64,000 nucleotides of DNA from CAMAVH01 sp035714115 (GCA_035714115.1 DASTMO010000020.1:1-64000); one strand, 5' to 3'; counted from the first letter of the stretch, positions 1-8,751 are shown. Notes: a model not told the origin generated them from the sequence alone. Translations and numbers: made by a program.

Positions 1-2627
1 GCCTTCTTGGCCTTACCCTTCGCGGGCGCCTTGCCGGCTTTGGCGGCGCGCGCGTCCAAGAGCTTCACCGCGTCATCGACGCCGATGGTCTCCGAATCGG
101 CATCGCCGGGCAGGGTGGCGTTGATCTTGCCGTGCTTCACATAGAGGCCGTAGCGGCCCTTGTGCAGGGTGATCGGCTTCTCGTCGGCCGGGTGCGGGCC
201 GATCTCGCGCAGGGCGGCGTCGCCGCGCCCGCCGCGCTTGGCTTTTTCGGCGAGGAGATCGACGGCGCGGTTGAGGCCGATGACGAGCACGTCTTCGTCC
301 GCTGGGATCGAGGCGTAGATTTTGTCGTGCTGGATGTAGGGGCCGAAGCGGCCGATGCCGGCCTTCACCACCTTGCCGTCTTCCGGATGCTGGCCGACGG
401 TGCGCGGCAATGAGAGCAGCGAGAGCGCCTGCTCGAGCGTGATGGCCGAAACGTCCATGCCTTTCGGCACGCCGACGCGCTTGGGCTTGTCGACCGGATC
501 GATCTTCGGCGCCTTGGCCTTCTTCTTGCCCTTGGCGGGCGGCTCTTCGTCGGTATTGGCGACCGGCGCGGCGGGCATTTCGCCGAGCTGGATGTAGAGG
601 CCGTAGGGGCCCTTGCGCACGGTGACCGGCTTGCCGCTGTTCGGGTCGTCGCCGAGCGCGAGCGGGCCGGCAGCCAGCGCCGCCATCGGGCTGCCTTCCT
701 CGATCTTCTCGACCGACAGCTTGCGCGTGAACTTGCACTCCGGATAGTTCGAGCAGCCGATGAAAGCGCCGAACTTGCCGAGCTTGAGGCCGAGGCGGCC
801 GTTGCCGCAGGTCGGGCAGCCGCGCGGATCCTTGCCGCCGGGCTCGGTCGGGAAGAAGTGCGGGCCGAGCGCCTCGTCGAGCGCGTCGATCACTTGCGTG
901 ATCGTGAGATCTTTGGTGCCGGCGACGTCGCGCGAGAAGTTGCGCCAGAAATCGCCCAGCACCTTCTTCCAGTCGATCTTGCCGCCGGATATCTCGTCGA
1001 GCTGGTCTTCGAGATTGGCGGTGAAGTCGTACTGCACGTAGTCGTGGAAGAAGTTGTCGAGGAAGGTCGTGACCATGCGGCCGCGGTCCTCGGGCACGAA
1101 GCGCTTCTTGTCGAGCTTCACATAGTCGCGGTCCTGAAGGACCGAGATGATCGAGGCGTAGGTGGAGGGGCGGCCGATGCCGAGCTCCTCCAGCTTCTTG
1201 ACCAGCGAGGCTTCCGAATAGCGCGGCGGCGGCTGTGTGAAATGCTGCTCCGGCTTGACGGCCTGGCGCGCCAGCTTGTCGCCTTTGTCCATCTTGGGCA
1301 GCAGGCGCGAATTCTCATCGTCACCATCGGCAACGTCGTCGCGGTCTTCGCGATAGAGCTTGAGGAAGCCGTCGAAGGTGACGACCGAGCCGGTGGCGCG
1401 CAGGGTGGCGGCGCCCGAGGCGATATCGACCGCCACCTGATCGAGTTCGGCCGAAGCCATCTGGCTCGCCAGGGTGCGCTTCCAGATCAGCTCGTAGAGC
1501 CGCAGCTGGTCGGACTCGATGTAGCGCGCGACCTGGTTCGGCGCGCGGCTGAGGTCCGTCGGGCGGATGGCCTCGTGGGCTTCCTGGGCGTTCTTGGCGT
1601 TGCTCTTATAGATGCGCGCCGAGGCCGGCAGGTACTGCTCGCCAAAATCCTTGCCGATGACGCGGCGGGCCTGGCCGATCGCCTCGCCCGACAGGTTCAC
1701 GCTGTCGGTACGCATGTAGGAGATCAGGCCGACCGTCTCGCCGCCGATGTCGGTGCCTTCATAGAGGCGCTGGGCGAGCTGCATGGTCTGGCGCGCCGAG
1801 AAGCCGAGCTTGCGCGAGGCTTCCTGCTGCAGCGTCGAGGTGGTGAAGGGCGGGGCCGGGTTGCGCTTGGCCTGCTTGCGCTCGACCGTCGAGACGGCGA
1901 AGTCGCGGCCTTCGATGATGGCGGCGGCGCGCTTGGCGGCGGCCTCGTCGGCAAGGTCGAACTTGTCGAGCTTCTTGCCGTCCAGATGGGTCAGATGCGT
2001 CGTGAAGGCCGAGCCGTCCGCCGTCTTGAAGTCGGCGTCCACGGTCCAGTATTCGCGGGGCTTGAAGATCTCGATCTCGGATTCGCGCTCGCAGATCAGC
2101 CGCAGGGCGACCGACTGGACGCGGCCGGCCGAGCGCGAGCCGGGCAGCTTGCGCCACAGGACCGGGGAGAGGGTGAAGCCGACGAGATAGTCGAGGGCGC
2201 GGCGGGCGAGGTAGGCGTCGATCAGCGGCTTGTCCAAGTCGCGCGGATGCTTCATCGCCTCGAGGATCGCGCTCTTGGTGATCTCGTGGAAGACGACGCG
2301 CTGGACCGTCTTGCCCTTGGTCAGGCCGCGGTCCTTCAGCAGTTCCAGCACATGCCAGGAGATCGCCTCGCCTTCGCGGTCCGGGTCGGTCGCGAGGATG
2401 AGCGTGTCGGCGCCTTTGAGCGCCTTGGCGATGTCGTTGACCTTGCCCGCGCCGCGGTCGGCCACCTGCCAGCTCATGGCGAAGGCCTCGTCCGGACGCA
2501 CGGAGCCGTCCTTGGCCGGGAGATCGCGCACATGGCCGTAGGAGGCCAGCACGGTGTAATCCGAGCCGAGATACTTATTGATGGTTTTCGCCTTAGCCGG
2601 CGATTCGACGACGACAACGCTGCTCAT
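1..2627 (-). CDS. topA: DNA topoisomerase I (3' end beyond window)
   Basis: Type IA topoisomerase that relaxes negative supercoils by single-strand passage. The 875 codons visible begin MSSVVVVESPAKAKTINKYL, the canonical TopA N-terminus. The Toprim acidic motif DPDREGEAI follows, and the catalytic tyrosine lies in ISYMRTDSV (around position 1,710). Near the C-terminus there is a zinc ribbon (CPTC, then CSNYPEC) and three short repeats of the topoisomerase C-terminal type (KGPYGLYIQLG, GRFGPYIQHD, KGRYGLYVKHG), then a Lys/Ala-rich tail that runs off the window edge. The gene lies 60 bp downstream of dprA on the same strand, the usual alphaproteobacterial dprA-topA order. Identity is certain; only the stop codon is not seen. 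Confidence 0.97.
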   Translation of the reverse strand, partial: MSSVVVVESPAKAKTINKYLGSDYTVLASYGHVRDLPAKDGSVRPDEAFAMSWQVADRGAGKVNDIAKALKGADTLILATDPDREGEAISWHVLELLKDRGLTKGKTVQRVVFHEITKSAILEAMKHPRDLDKPLIDAYLARRALDYLVGFTLSPVLWRKLPGSRSAGRVQSVALRLICERESEIEIFKPREYWTVDADFKTADGSAFTTHLTHLDGKKLDKFDLADEAAAKRAAAIIEGRDFAVSTVERKQAKRNPAPPFTTSTLQQEASRKLGFSARQTMQLAQRLYEGTDIGGETVGLISYMRTDSVNLSGEAIGQARRVIGKDFGEQYLPASARIYKSNAKNAQEAHEAIRPTDLSRAPNQVARYIESDQLRLYELIWKRTLASQMASAELDQVAVDIASGAATLRATGSVVTFDGFLKLYREDRDDVADGDDENSRLLPKMDKGDKLARQAVKPEQHFTQPPPRYSEASLVKKLEELGIGRPSTYASIISVLQDRDYVKLDKKRFVPEDRGRMVTTFLDNFFHDYVQYDFTANLEDQLDEISGGKIDWKKVLGDFWRNFSRDVAGTKDLTITQVIDALDEALGPHFFPTEPGGKDPRGCPTCGNGRLGLKLGKFGAFIGCSNYPECKFTRKLSVEKIEEGSPMAALAAGPLALGDDPNSGKPVTVRKGPYGLYIQLGEMPAAPVANTDEEPPAKGKKKAKAPKIDPVDKPKRVGVPKGMDVSAITLEQALSLLSLPRTVGQHPEDGKVVKAGIGRFGPYIQHDKIYASIPADEDVLVIGLNRAVDLLAEKAKRGGRGDAALREIGPHPADEKPITLHKGRYGLYVKHGKINATLPGDADSETIGVDDAVKLLDARAAKAGKAPAKGKAKK

Positions 2628-2687
2628 GGGGGCGCTTGCTTACACCATTCCCGCCCGAGAAAAAAAGCACGGTCTCGTGCCTATTTT

Positions 2688-3839
2688 CTAAGACTTTGAA
2701 ATCAATAGAGAAATTTGACCGCCGGGAGACCGCTCGATGCGGCCCGCCAATTCCAGCTCGAGCAGAGCCGAAGAAAGGGCGGCAGACGACAGATGGGCCT
2801 GGCGCGCCAGCTCGTCAACCGAGATTGGAGAAAATCCCAGCAATTCCAATATCTTGTCGGAAGAAGCGGAGGCGCTGTCGAGGGCTTGTTGAGGCTCCGC
2901 TTTAACATGAAGTGGGCTTGAATCTCCGATTCGAGAAAGCCGGCTAACTATTTGTTTTTGCTCGAAAGGTGAATCGAGCGGGCCGAGGGTTGCGAGAACG
3001 TCGGCGGCGGAGGCGACCAGCGCCGCGCCGTCGCGGATCAGGCCGTTGCTGCCCATGCTGCGCGGGTCCAACGGCGAGCCGGGAACCGCCAGCACGTCGC
3101 GGCCCTGTTCGGCGGCGAGCCGCGCGGTGATGAGCGAGCCGGATTTGAGCGCCGCCTCGACGACGATGACGGCGCGCGACAGGCCGGAGATCACCCGGTT
3201 GCGATAGGGGAAGTGGCGCGCGGTCGGCTTCAGGCCGAAGGGCTGTTCGGCCACCACGCAGCCTCCCTCGGCGGCGATGCGGGCCATCAGGGTGGCGTTC
3301 TCCGGTGGGTAGGCATGGTCGATGCCGCCGGCGATGCAGGCGACGGTGCCGGTCTTCAGCGCGCCCTCATGGGCGGCGGTGTCGATGCCGCGCGCCAGGC
3401 CCGAGACGATCGTCAGCCCGGCGGCACCCAGCTCGGCCGCCAATTGGGAGGCAAAGCGGCGGCCGTTGGCCGAGGCGTTGCGCGCCCCGACCATGCCGAC
3501 GCAGGGATCGTGCAGGGCTTCGATCCGGCCATGGATGGTAATGACGGGCGGCGCGTCGGGAATGGCGGCCAGCGCCTCGGGATAGTCCGGCTCACAGGCG
3601 GCGATCAGCCGCGCGCCGTACTTATAAGTCTGGTCTCGCTCGCGGGCGCAATCGGCCCGCTTGGCCAGCCGGGGCGGCTTCTTGGCGTTGCGGGCCAGAT
3701 CCGGGACGGCTTCCAGCGCGCGGGACGCCGTGCCGAATTTGGCGATCAGGGCATGGAAGGTGACGGGGCCGACGTTCTCGCTGCGGATGAGCTGCAGCCA
3801 GTCGAGCCGCTCCTCGTCCGATAGCGCGCGCCGCTCCAT
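2688..3839 (-). CDS. dprA: DNA-processing protein DprA
   Basis: DprA/Smf binds incoming single-stranded DNA during natural transformation and loads RecA. The 383-aa protein has an N-terminal helical (SAM-like) region, a central Rossmann-like domain with the family signatures GMVGARNAS, SGLARGIDTAAHEG and FPYRNRVISGLS, and a C-terminal winged-helix (DML1-like) domain from about residue 315. It starts at an ATG with a divergent small-gene pair upstream and is followed 60 bp later by topA. Length and motifs are typical of the family. Competence itself cannot be inferred, because dprA is conserved in many non-competent bacteria. Confidence 0.95.
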   Translation of the reverse strand: MERRALSDEERLDWLQLIRSENVGPVTFHALIAKFGTASRALEAVPDLARNAKKPPRLAKRADCARERDQTYKYGARLIAACEPDYPEALAAIPDAPPVITIHGRIEALHDPCVGMVGARNASANGRRFASQLAAELGAAGLTIVSGLARGIDTAAHEGALKTGTVACIAGGIDHAYPPENATLMARIAAEGGCVVAEQPFGLKPTARHFPYRNRVISGLSRAVIVVEAALKSGSLITARLAAEQGRDVLAVPGSPLDPRSMGSNGLIRDGAALVASAADVLATLGPLDSPFEQKQIVSRLSRIGDSSPLHVKAEPQQALDSASASSDKILELLGFSPISVDELARQAHLSSAALSSALLELELAGRIERSPGGQISLLISKS

Positions 3840-3909
3840 GAATTCCCCCAGGATCGCCCAATCGACGTAGTATGCCGACCCTTTCCCAAAGAGTCAGCCA
3901 GGAGCCCCG

Positions 3910-4107
3910 ATGAAAAGCACTGACAAACGGACCTATCGCGAGATCGAATTCGAAGTGCGCGCCAAGGGGCTCGGCCGCTTCGAATGGGAGATCGCCGCGC
4001 CCGACGACGCCGATGTCGAGACGGTCGGCACGGTGAAGGGCTCGCGCAACGAAGCGGTGGAAGCTTGCCGCGCCGTGATCGACGCCTGGCTCGACAAGGC
4101 CGCGTGA
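3910..4107 (+). CDS. small conserved-looking hypothetical protein (65 aa)
   Basis: I do not recognise this family. The 65-residue acidic protein MKSTDKRTYREIEFEVRAKG... contains a predicted beta-beta-alpha pattern (FEVRAKGLGRFEWEI, then a C-terminal helix EAVEACRAVIDAWLD) and no signal peptide or membrane segment. A good ribosome-binding site (AGGAG, 6 nt upstream) supports the ATG. Its stop codon overlaps the start of the next gene (TGATG), so the two are probably translationally coupled. It is divergent from dprA, with about 70 bp between them for two promoters. Codon use is like its neighbours, which supports a real gene. Confidence 0.7.
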   Translation: MKSTDKRTYREIEFEVRAKGLGRFEWEIAAPDDADVETVGTVKGSRNEAVEACRAVIDAWLDKAA

Positions 4108-4280
4108 TGAAATATGTCGTTCTGAAAACGATCGACGACTTCGATCTCGTCGTCTTCGTCGAGCAGCTGTCCTGCATCAAGGCGCTGAGCGCCGAGACTT
4201 GCGAACTCGCCCTGACCGGCGGCTTCAGCTACATGGTGAAGGGCGGGCTCAACGAGCTGCTCGCCAAGATCAACGACTGA
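4107..4280 (+). CDS. small hypothetical protein (57 aa), coupled to the preceding gene
   Basis: A 57-residue protein, MKYVVLKTIDDFDLVVFVEQ..., with two cysteines and no transmembrane or signal sequence. I do not recognise the family. Its ATG overlaps the TGA of the upstream 65-aa gene, an arrangement typical of translational coupling, which suggests the two small products act together. The downstream 15 bp lead directly into a bipartite palindromic repeat that could act as a transcript end. Coding status is inferred from the overlap and from codon use similar to its neighbours. Confidence 0.62.
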   Translation: MKYVVLKTIDDFDLVVFVEQLSCIKALSAETCELALTGGFSYMVKGGLNELLAKIND

Positions 4281-4295
4281 CGACTCATCACCATC

Positions 4296-4383
4296 CGTCA
4301 TGCTCGGGCTTGACCCGAGCATCCATTCGTCCGGCGCTCAGGCGTTTGAAACATGGACCCTCGGATCAAGTCCGAGGGTGACG
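4296..4383. repeat. bipartite palindromic intergenic repeat, copy 1
   Basis: This 88-bp element holds two hairpins: GCTCGGGCTTGACCCGAGC on the left and CCCTCGGATCAAGTCCGAGG on the right. The outer ends (CGTCA...ATCCA and TGGA...TGACG) are inverted copies of each other. A second copy with almost identical arms and a different centre lies at 27026-27110. Both copies sit between genes, directly after a stop codon. It resembles the REP/BIME-like intergenic palindromes common in alphaproteobacterial genomes. Confidence 0.85.
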
Positions 4384-4397
4384 GTAGAGGGACGGGA

Positions 4398-5027
4398 TTA
4401 CTTCCCGACCTTCGGTTCGGTGCCTTTGATCAGGCGGACGATGTTGGCCTGGTGTTTGACCACGATCAGCAGCGCCAGCGCGCCGATCAGCAGGCCGACG
4501 CTCTGGCCGGCGTAGCCGAAGGCGAAGAAGGTCGCGACGACGCAGGCGGCGAGCGCCGCGAGCGACGAGAAGCGGAAGATCAGCAGCATGAAGAGCCAGG
4601 TCGCGGCGGTGACCGCGGCGCTGGCCGGCGACAGCGCGAGCAGCACGCCGAAGGTGGTGGCGACACCCTTGCCGCCCTTGAACTTGAGCCAGACCGGGAA
4701 GACATGGCCGATGACCACGGCGAGGCCGGCGGCCAAACTGTAGAGAATAGCGGAGCCCACCAAGGCACCAATCCATTTGGCTGCCAGGACAGCAACGATG
4801 CCCTTTACTACATCAAGGATCAGGGTGAGGGCGGCGAGGCCTTTGCGCCCGGTGCGCAGCACGTTGGTCGCGCCGATGTTGCCCGAGCCGACCGAGCGGA
4901 TGTCGCCGAGGCCGGCGAGCTTGGTCAGAAGAAGGCCAAATGGGATTGAGCCGAGCAGATAGGCGCAGAGGGATAAAACGGCAAGCTGAGCATAAGCTCC
5001 ATAAAGCGCCCACGGCTCGTATTCCAT
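4398..5027 (-). CDS. plsY: glycerol-3-phosphate acyltransferase PlsY
   Basis: Integral membrane enzyme that transfers the acyl group of acyl-phosphate to glycerol-3-phosphate, the first step of phospholipid synthesis. The 209-aa protein has about five to six hydrophobic segments and the PlsY motifs GSGNIGATN, GHVFPVWLKFKGGKGVAT and HQANIVRLIKGTE. I chose the ATG that begins MEYEPWALYG, two bases after the pyrC stop, rather than an upstream in-frame codon inside pyrC. It ends the pyrB-pyrC-plsY operon. The placement of plsY with pyrBC is common in alphaproteobacteria. Confidence 0.95.
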   Translation of the reverse strand: MEYEPWALYGAYAQLAVLSLCAYLLGSIPFGLLLTKLAGLGDIRSVGSGNIGATNVLRTGRKGLAALTLILDVVKGIVAVLAAKWIGALVGSAILYSLAAGLAVVIGHVFPVWLKFKGGKGVATTFGVLLALSPASAAVTAATWLFMLLIFRFSSLAALAACVVATFFAFGYAGQSVGLLIGALALLIVVKHQANIVRLIKGTEPKVGK

Positions 5028-5029
5028 CG

Positions 5030-6313
5030 TCACGCTTTCCGCGTAAAGACGGTGCGGCCCGCGACGATGGTGCGGAGCGCATGGCCGGTCATCGGGCGGC
5101 CGTCGAACGGCGAGTTCTTCGAGGTGCTGCGGAACTTCTCTTCCTCGACCTTCCACGGCTTGTCGAGATCGAACAGCACCAGATCGGCCGGCGCGCCCTT
5201 GGCCAAGCGGCCGGCGGGCAGGCCGAGCAGCTCGGCGGGCGCGACGGTGAGGCGGCGCAGCACGTCCAAGAGCTTCATCTTGCCGTTGTGATGCAGCGCG
5301 AGGCTGAGCGGCAGCAGCGTTTCGAGGCCGATGATGCCCGGCTCGGCCTGGCCGAAGGGCAGGCGCTTGCTTTCCTGGTCGTGCGGCGCATGGTCGGAGG
5401 CGATGACGTCGATGGTGCCGTCGGCCAAGCCGGCGACCACGGCGACGCGGTCGCTCTCGGGGCGCAGCGGCGGCGACAGGCGCGCGAAGGTGCGGTATTC
5501 GCCGATCTCGTTCTCATTCAGCGCGAAGTAATGCGGCGCGGTGTCGGCGGTGACGCGCAAGCCCTTGGCCTTGGCGCGGCGGATGATCTCGACGCCCTCG
5601 GCGGTCGAGACATGGGCGGCGTGATAGCGCCCGCCGGTGCTCTCGACCAGGCGCATGTCGCGCTCCAGCATGATCGCTTCGGCGATGCCGGGAATGCCGG
5701 CGAGGCCGAGGCGCGCCGAAAGCTCGCCGGCATGGGCCTCGCCGCCCTTGGCGAGGCGCGGCTCTTCCGGATGCTGCACGATCAGCGCGTCGAAGGTCTT
5801 GGCGTAGGTGAGCGCGCGGCGCATCAGCACCGGATCGTCGATCACCTTGGTGCCGTCGGTGAAGGCGATGGCGCCGGCGGCGCGCAGCAGGCCGATCTCG
5901 GCGAGCTTCTTGCCTTCGGTGCCTTGCGTCAGCGCGGCGTAGGTGGCGACGCGCGCGAGACCCGCCTCGCGGCCGCGCTGCAGGACGAAGCCGACCAGCG
6001 CCGGATTGTCGATGACGGGCAGGGTGTTGGGCAGGCAGACCATGGTGGTCACGCCGCCGGCCACCGCCGCGCCGGCCGCCGTCGCGATGGTCTCTTTATG
6101 CTCCTCGCCCGGCTCGCGGGCATGGACGCGCATGTCGATCAGGCCGGGCGCGAGGCAGGCGCCGGCGCAATCGATGGTCTCGATGCCGGCCGGCACCTTG
6201 AGATCGGCGACGACATCGGCGATCACGCCTTCGGCGACGATGATGCCGCCTTTGGCATCGAGGCCGCTGGCGGGGTCGAGCAGGCGGGCGTTGACGAAGG
6301 CGATGGTGCTCAT
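5030..6313 (-). CDS. pyrC: dihydroorotase-family protein, probably non-catalytic (PyrC'-like)
   Basis: Amidohydrolase-fold protein of 427 aa encoded with pyrB. The second half is dihydroorotase-like: HAAHVSTAEG, TADTAPHYFAL and ASDHAPHD are present. The first zinc motif, normally Asp-x-His-x-His, reads DMRVHAREPG, so the first metal-binding histidine is replaced by arginine. Alphaproteobacterial homologues with an altered HxH are usually annotated dihydroorotase, but in systems such as Pseudomonas a zinc-less PyrC' serves as a structural partner of aspartate carbamoyltransferase. I infer the same here, with a catalytic PyrC expected elsewhere. The start codon overlaps the pyrB stop by ATGA, which suggests coupled translation and a PyrB-PyrC' complex. 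Confidence 0.9.
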   Translation of the reverse strand: MSTIAFVNARLLDPASGLDAKGGIIVAEGVIADVVADLKVPAGIETIDCAGACLAPGLIDMRVHAREPGEEHKETIATAAGAAVAGGVTTMVCLPNTLPVIDNPALVGFVLQRGREAGLARVATYAALTQGTEGKKLAEIGLLRAAGAIAFTDGTKVIDDPVLMRRALTYAKTFDALIVQHPEEPRLAKGGEAHAGELSARLGLAGIPGIAEAIMLERDMRLVESTGGRYHAAHVSTAEGVEIIRRAKAKGLRVTADTAPHYFALNENEIGEYRTFARLSPPLRPESDRVAVVAGLADGTIDVIASDHAPHDQESKRLPFGQAEPGIIGLETLLPLSLALHHNGKMKLLDVLRRLTVAPAELLGLPAGRLAKGAPADLVLFDLDKPWKVEEEKFRSTSKNSPFDGRPMTGHALRTIVAGRTVFTRKA

Positions 6314-7275
6314 TTCGGGCCTCCGTTCGTGGAGGCGGCGAGGGTGGCGACGACCGCTTCGAGGCAGGCCATGCGCGTCGCCACGCCATATTCGACCTGC
6401 TGCAGGATCAGGCTGCGGTCGATCTCGTCGGCGACCTCGGTGGAGATCTCGATGCCGCGGTTGAGCGGGCCGGGATGCATCACCAGCGCGTCGGGCTTGG
6501 CGGCGGCGAGCATCTCGCGGTCCAGCCCGTAATATTCGGCATATTCGCGCATCGAGGGGACATAGGCGCCGTCCATGCGCTCGAGCTGCAGGCGCAGCAT
6601 CATGACGATGTCGCAGCCGGTGAGACCCTTCTTCATGTCGTGGAAGACCTCGACGCCGAAGCGGTCGATGGCCGGCGGCATCAGGGTCGGCGGGCCGACG
6701 ACGCGCACGCGCGCGCCCATCGTCTGCAACAGATGGATGTTCGAGCGCGCGACGCGGCTGTGGGCGACGTCGCCGCAGATCGCGACGGTCAGCCCGGCGA
6801 TGGTGCCTTTGCGCCGGCGGATGGTCAGCGCGTCCAAGAGCGCCTGAGTCGGATGTTCGTGCGAGCCGTCGCCGGCGTTGATCACCGAGCAGCCGAGCTT
6901 CTGCGCCAAGAGGTGCGGCGCGCCGGAGTTCGGATGGCGGATGATCAGCACATCCGGGTGCATCGCCTGCAGGGTGAGGGCGGTGTCGATCAGCGTCTCG
7001 CCCTTCTTCACCGAGGAGGTGGCGACCGCCATGTTGATGACGTCGGCGCCGAGGCGCTTGGCGGCCAGCTCGAAGCTGGTGCGCGTGCGGGTGGATTCCT
7101 CGAAGAAGAGGTTCATCACCGTGCGGCCGCGCAGCGTGCCGAGCTTTTCCTTGCGGGTGGAAACGTCGATATAGCCCTCGGCGAGATCGAGCAAATAGCC
7201 GATCTCAACGGGCGACAAACCCTCGATGCCGAGGATGTGGCGATGCGGAAATCGCGAGGGTGCGGACGCGGTCAT
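6310..7275 (-). CDS. pyrB: aspartate carbamoyltransferase catalytic subunit
   Basis: Condenses carbamoyl phosphate with aspartate, the committed step of pyrimidine synthesis. The 321-aa protein has the carbamoyl-phosphate signature FFEESTRTRTSFE (residues about 56-68), HPTQALLDA in the middle and HPGPLNRGIE near the C-terminus, all expected of an active ATCase catalytic chain. No pyrI regulatory subunit is nearby. It is first in the pyrB-pyrC-plsY operon, with 4 bp of overlap with pyrC. The 60 bp upstream show no obvious attenuator. Confidence 0.97.
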   Translation of the reverse strand: MTASAPSRFPHRHILGIEGLSPVEIGYLLDLAEGYIDVSTRKEKLGTLRGRTVMNLFFEESTRTRTSFELAAKRLGADVINMAVATSSVKKGETLIDTALTLQAMHPDVLIIRHPNSGAPHLLAQKLGCSVINAGDGSHEHPTQALLDALTIRRRKGTIAGLTVAICGDVAHSRVARSNIHLLQTMGARVRVVGPPTLMPPAIDRFGVEVFHDMKKGLTGCDIVMMLRLQLERMDGAYVPSMREYAEYYGLDREMLAAAKPDALVMHPGPLNRGIEISTEVADEIDRSLILQQVEYGVATRMACLEAVVATLAASTNGGPK

Positions 7276-7335
7276 TAAAGCCGCAGTTTATAGGACGGGA
7301 CGGCGGGGCGGGCAAGGGGGCTAAAGCAGGTCTAT

Positions 7336-7686
7336 CTATTGGAACATGAAAACTTTCGGTATTTCGCAGTTGGCCTTCTGAATTATGACCTCGGGTGCGC
7401 CCCCGGTTCTGCGAATGCCGGGCGGGTCATCCCATCTGACACCCCAATAATCGCCGCCATCTCTGAAAACGGGATGCGCTGTGGACAGCAGCGCGCTATC
7501 CAGCGAGTGCGTTCTTAAAAATGCTTCTGCAATGGTCGCAAGCTTTGGCTCATCTCGTTGGGAGCAATCGGCGCCGCGCGTTTGCTGAGCGCAAGCGGCA
7601 AGCAAAAAGCCAAGCGCAATGCCGGATAATGTTTTTCGCTTTATCGACAAAATAAGACTTCGATTTAAGACCTGAGAACTGCGCAT
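7336..7686 (-). CDS. small putative lipoprotein of unknown function (116 aa)
   Basis: The N-terminus carries a basic stretch, a hydrophobic segment and a lipobox-like LLAAC at residues 28-32, which indicates export and lipidation. The mature part is about 85 aa with an alpha/beta look (DGGDYWGVRWDD, then EVIIQKANCEIPKVF). That pattern loosely resembles NTF2-fold immunity-type proteins, but I would not assign a function. Codon use and GC are somewhat lower than in its neighbours. The proposed ATG lies inside a perfect 13-bp inverted repeat (7681-7712), so a later start is possible. It is downstream of the TctC-type gene on the same strand. Confidence 0.6.
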   Translation of the reverse strand: MRSSQVLNRSLILSIKRKTLSGIALGFLLAACAQQTRGADCSQRDEPKLATIAEAFLRTHSLDSALLSTAHPVFRDGGDYWGVRWDDPPGIRRTGGAPEVIIQKANCEIPKVFMFQ

Positions 7687-7712
7687 GGTGGGATTGTACT
7701 CCCACCATGCGC
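7681..7712. repeat. perfect 13-bp inverted repeat over a start codon
   Basis: Arms GCGCATGGTGGGA and TCCCACCATGCGC are separated by six bases. The structure lies between the TctC-type gene stop and the small lipoprotein gene and includes the latter's proposed ATG. There is no T-tract on either side, so it is not a standard intrinsic terminator. It could be an RNA hairpin that ends or processes the upstream mRNA, or one that limits translation of the lipoprotein. Confidence 0.8.
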
Positions 7713-7722
7713 GCTCGTCGAT

Positions 7723-8751
7723 TTACTCCCCGGTCCCCATAACCTGCTTGGCGCGTTCGATCACCTTCGGCGACGCGCTGACGGTGTCCTGGACAATCTT
7801 CGCCACTTCGTCGCCGGTCAGCGGAATGACGGTGAGGCGCTGCTTGTCGGCGTCGGCCTTGAAGCCGTCGCTGGTCACCGTCTCGTCGAACGCCTTGCGC
7901 AGCATCGCGACGCGCTCGGGCGCCATGCCCGGCGGGGCCAAGAAGGGCCGGCCGATGTTGATTGCGCCGCCGATCAGCGTGAGCACCGCGCGGTCTTCTT
8001 CGTTCTGCGCCAGCTCGGTCCAGAGCGGCGCGTCGGGGATCAGCGGGTCGCGCTTGGAGCCGATCTGCACCAGGAAGATCATCGTCTTGTCGGTGATCCA
8101 CTCGGGGTTCTCGGTGACATAGGAGCCGAGGCTGGTCGCCTGGGCGTTGACCTCGCCGCGCTGCAGCGCGACGCGGATCTCGTCGGTCGACTTGTAGCCC
8201 TTGATCACCTTGATCTTGGTGCCGAAGACGTTGTTGATCGCGGTCGGGTAGCGATAGCCGCTGGAGCCTTCGCCGGTCGCGCCGGCGATCACCTGCTTGG
8301 TCTTCAGCTCCTCGAAGCTTTTGACGCCGGCGGTGTTCCACACGGCGAAGGTTTGGTTGCGGTCGACCAGCGCGCCGATCCAGTTGAACTTGGCGGCGTC
8401 GTAGCGCACGCCGCGCCCGTCGAGCACCTGATGCGTCGGCACACTCTGGTTCACGGTGGCGATGGCCGTGCCGTCCTTCGGCGCGGTGTTGTACATGTAG
8501 TTGGTGGCCTGCATATGGCCGCCGCCCGGCATGTTCTGCACGATGATGTTCGGCTTGCCCGGCAGATGCGCGGCGAGATGGCGCGCCAGCGTGCGCGCGC
8601 TGAAGTCGTAGGTGCCGCCTTCGCCGGTCGAGGTGACGATGGTCAGCGTCTTGCCGGCGTAGAAATTGTCCTGCGCGGCGGCGGGCGCGGCATAGGCGAG
8701 GGACAGAGCCGCGGCGGCGGACAGAATCGGGGCGGCGCTCGAAAGGCGCAT
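7723..8751 (-). CDS. TctC/Bug-family periplasmic solute-binding protein
   Basis: A 342-aa exported protein with an Ala-rich signal peptide (cleavage probably after AAPAAA, residue 26) and the typical tripartite tricarboxylate transporter receptor layout: GKTLTIVTSTGEGGTYDFSAR (20 of these residues form the ligand-loop region), then NIIVQNMPGGGHMQATNY and late APPGMAPERV. Family members bind carboxylates in the periplasm and deliver them to TctAB. No tctA or tctB membrane gene is in the window, so this is an orphan receptor. A broken alpha/beta hydrolase gene lies upstream on the same strand. The ligand cannot be predicted. Confidence 0.88.
   Translation of the reverse strand: MRLSSAAPILSAAAALSLAYAAPAAAQDNFYAGKTLTIVTSTGEGGTYDFSARTLARHLAAHLPGKPNIIVQNMPGGGHMQATNYMYNTAPKDGTAIATVNQSVPTHQVLDGRGVRYDAAKFNWIGALVDRNQTFAVWNTAGVKSFEELKTKQVIAGATGEGSSGYRYPTAINNVFGTKIKVIKGYKSTDEIRVALQRGEVNAQATSLGSYVTENPEWITDKTMIFLVQIGSKRDPLIPDAPLWTELAQNEEDRAVLTLIGGAINIGRPFLAPPGMAPERVAMLRKAFDETVTSDGFKADADKQRLTVIPLTGDEVAKIVQDTVSASPKVIERAKQVMGTGE

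Noticed and set aside
858..2699. Long open frame on the plus strand opposite topA (613 codons)
   Set aside because: It is antisense to an unmistakable topA and arises from high GC with biased third positions; its translation is low-complexity and matches nothing recognisable.
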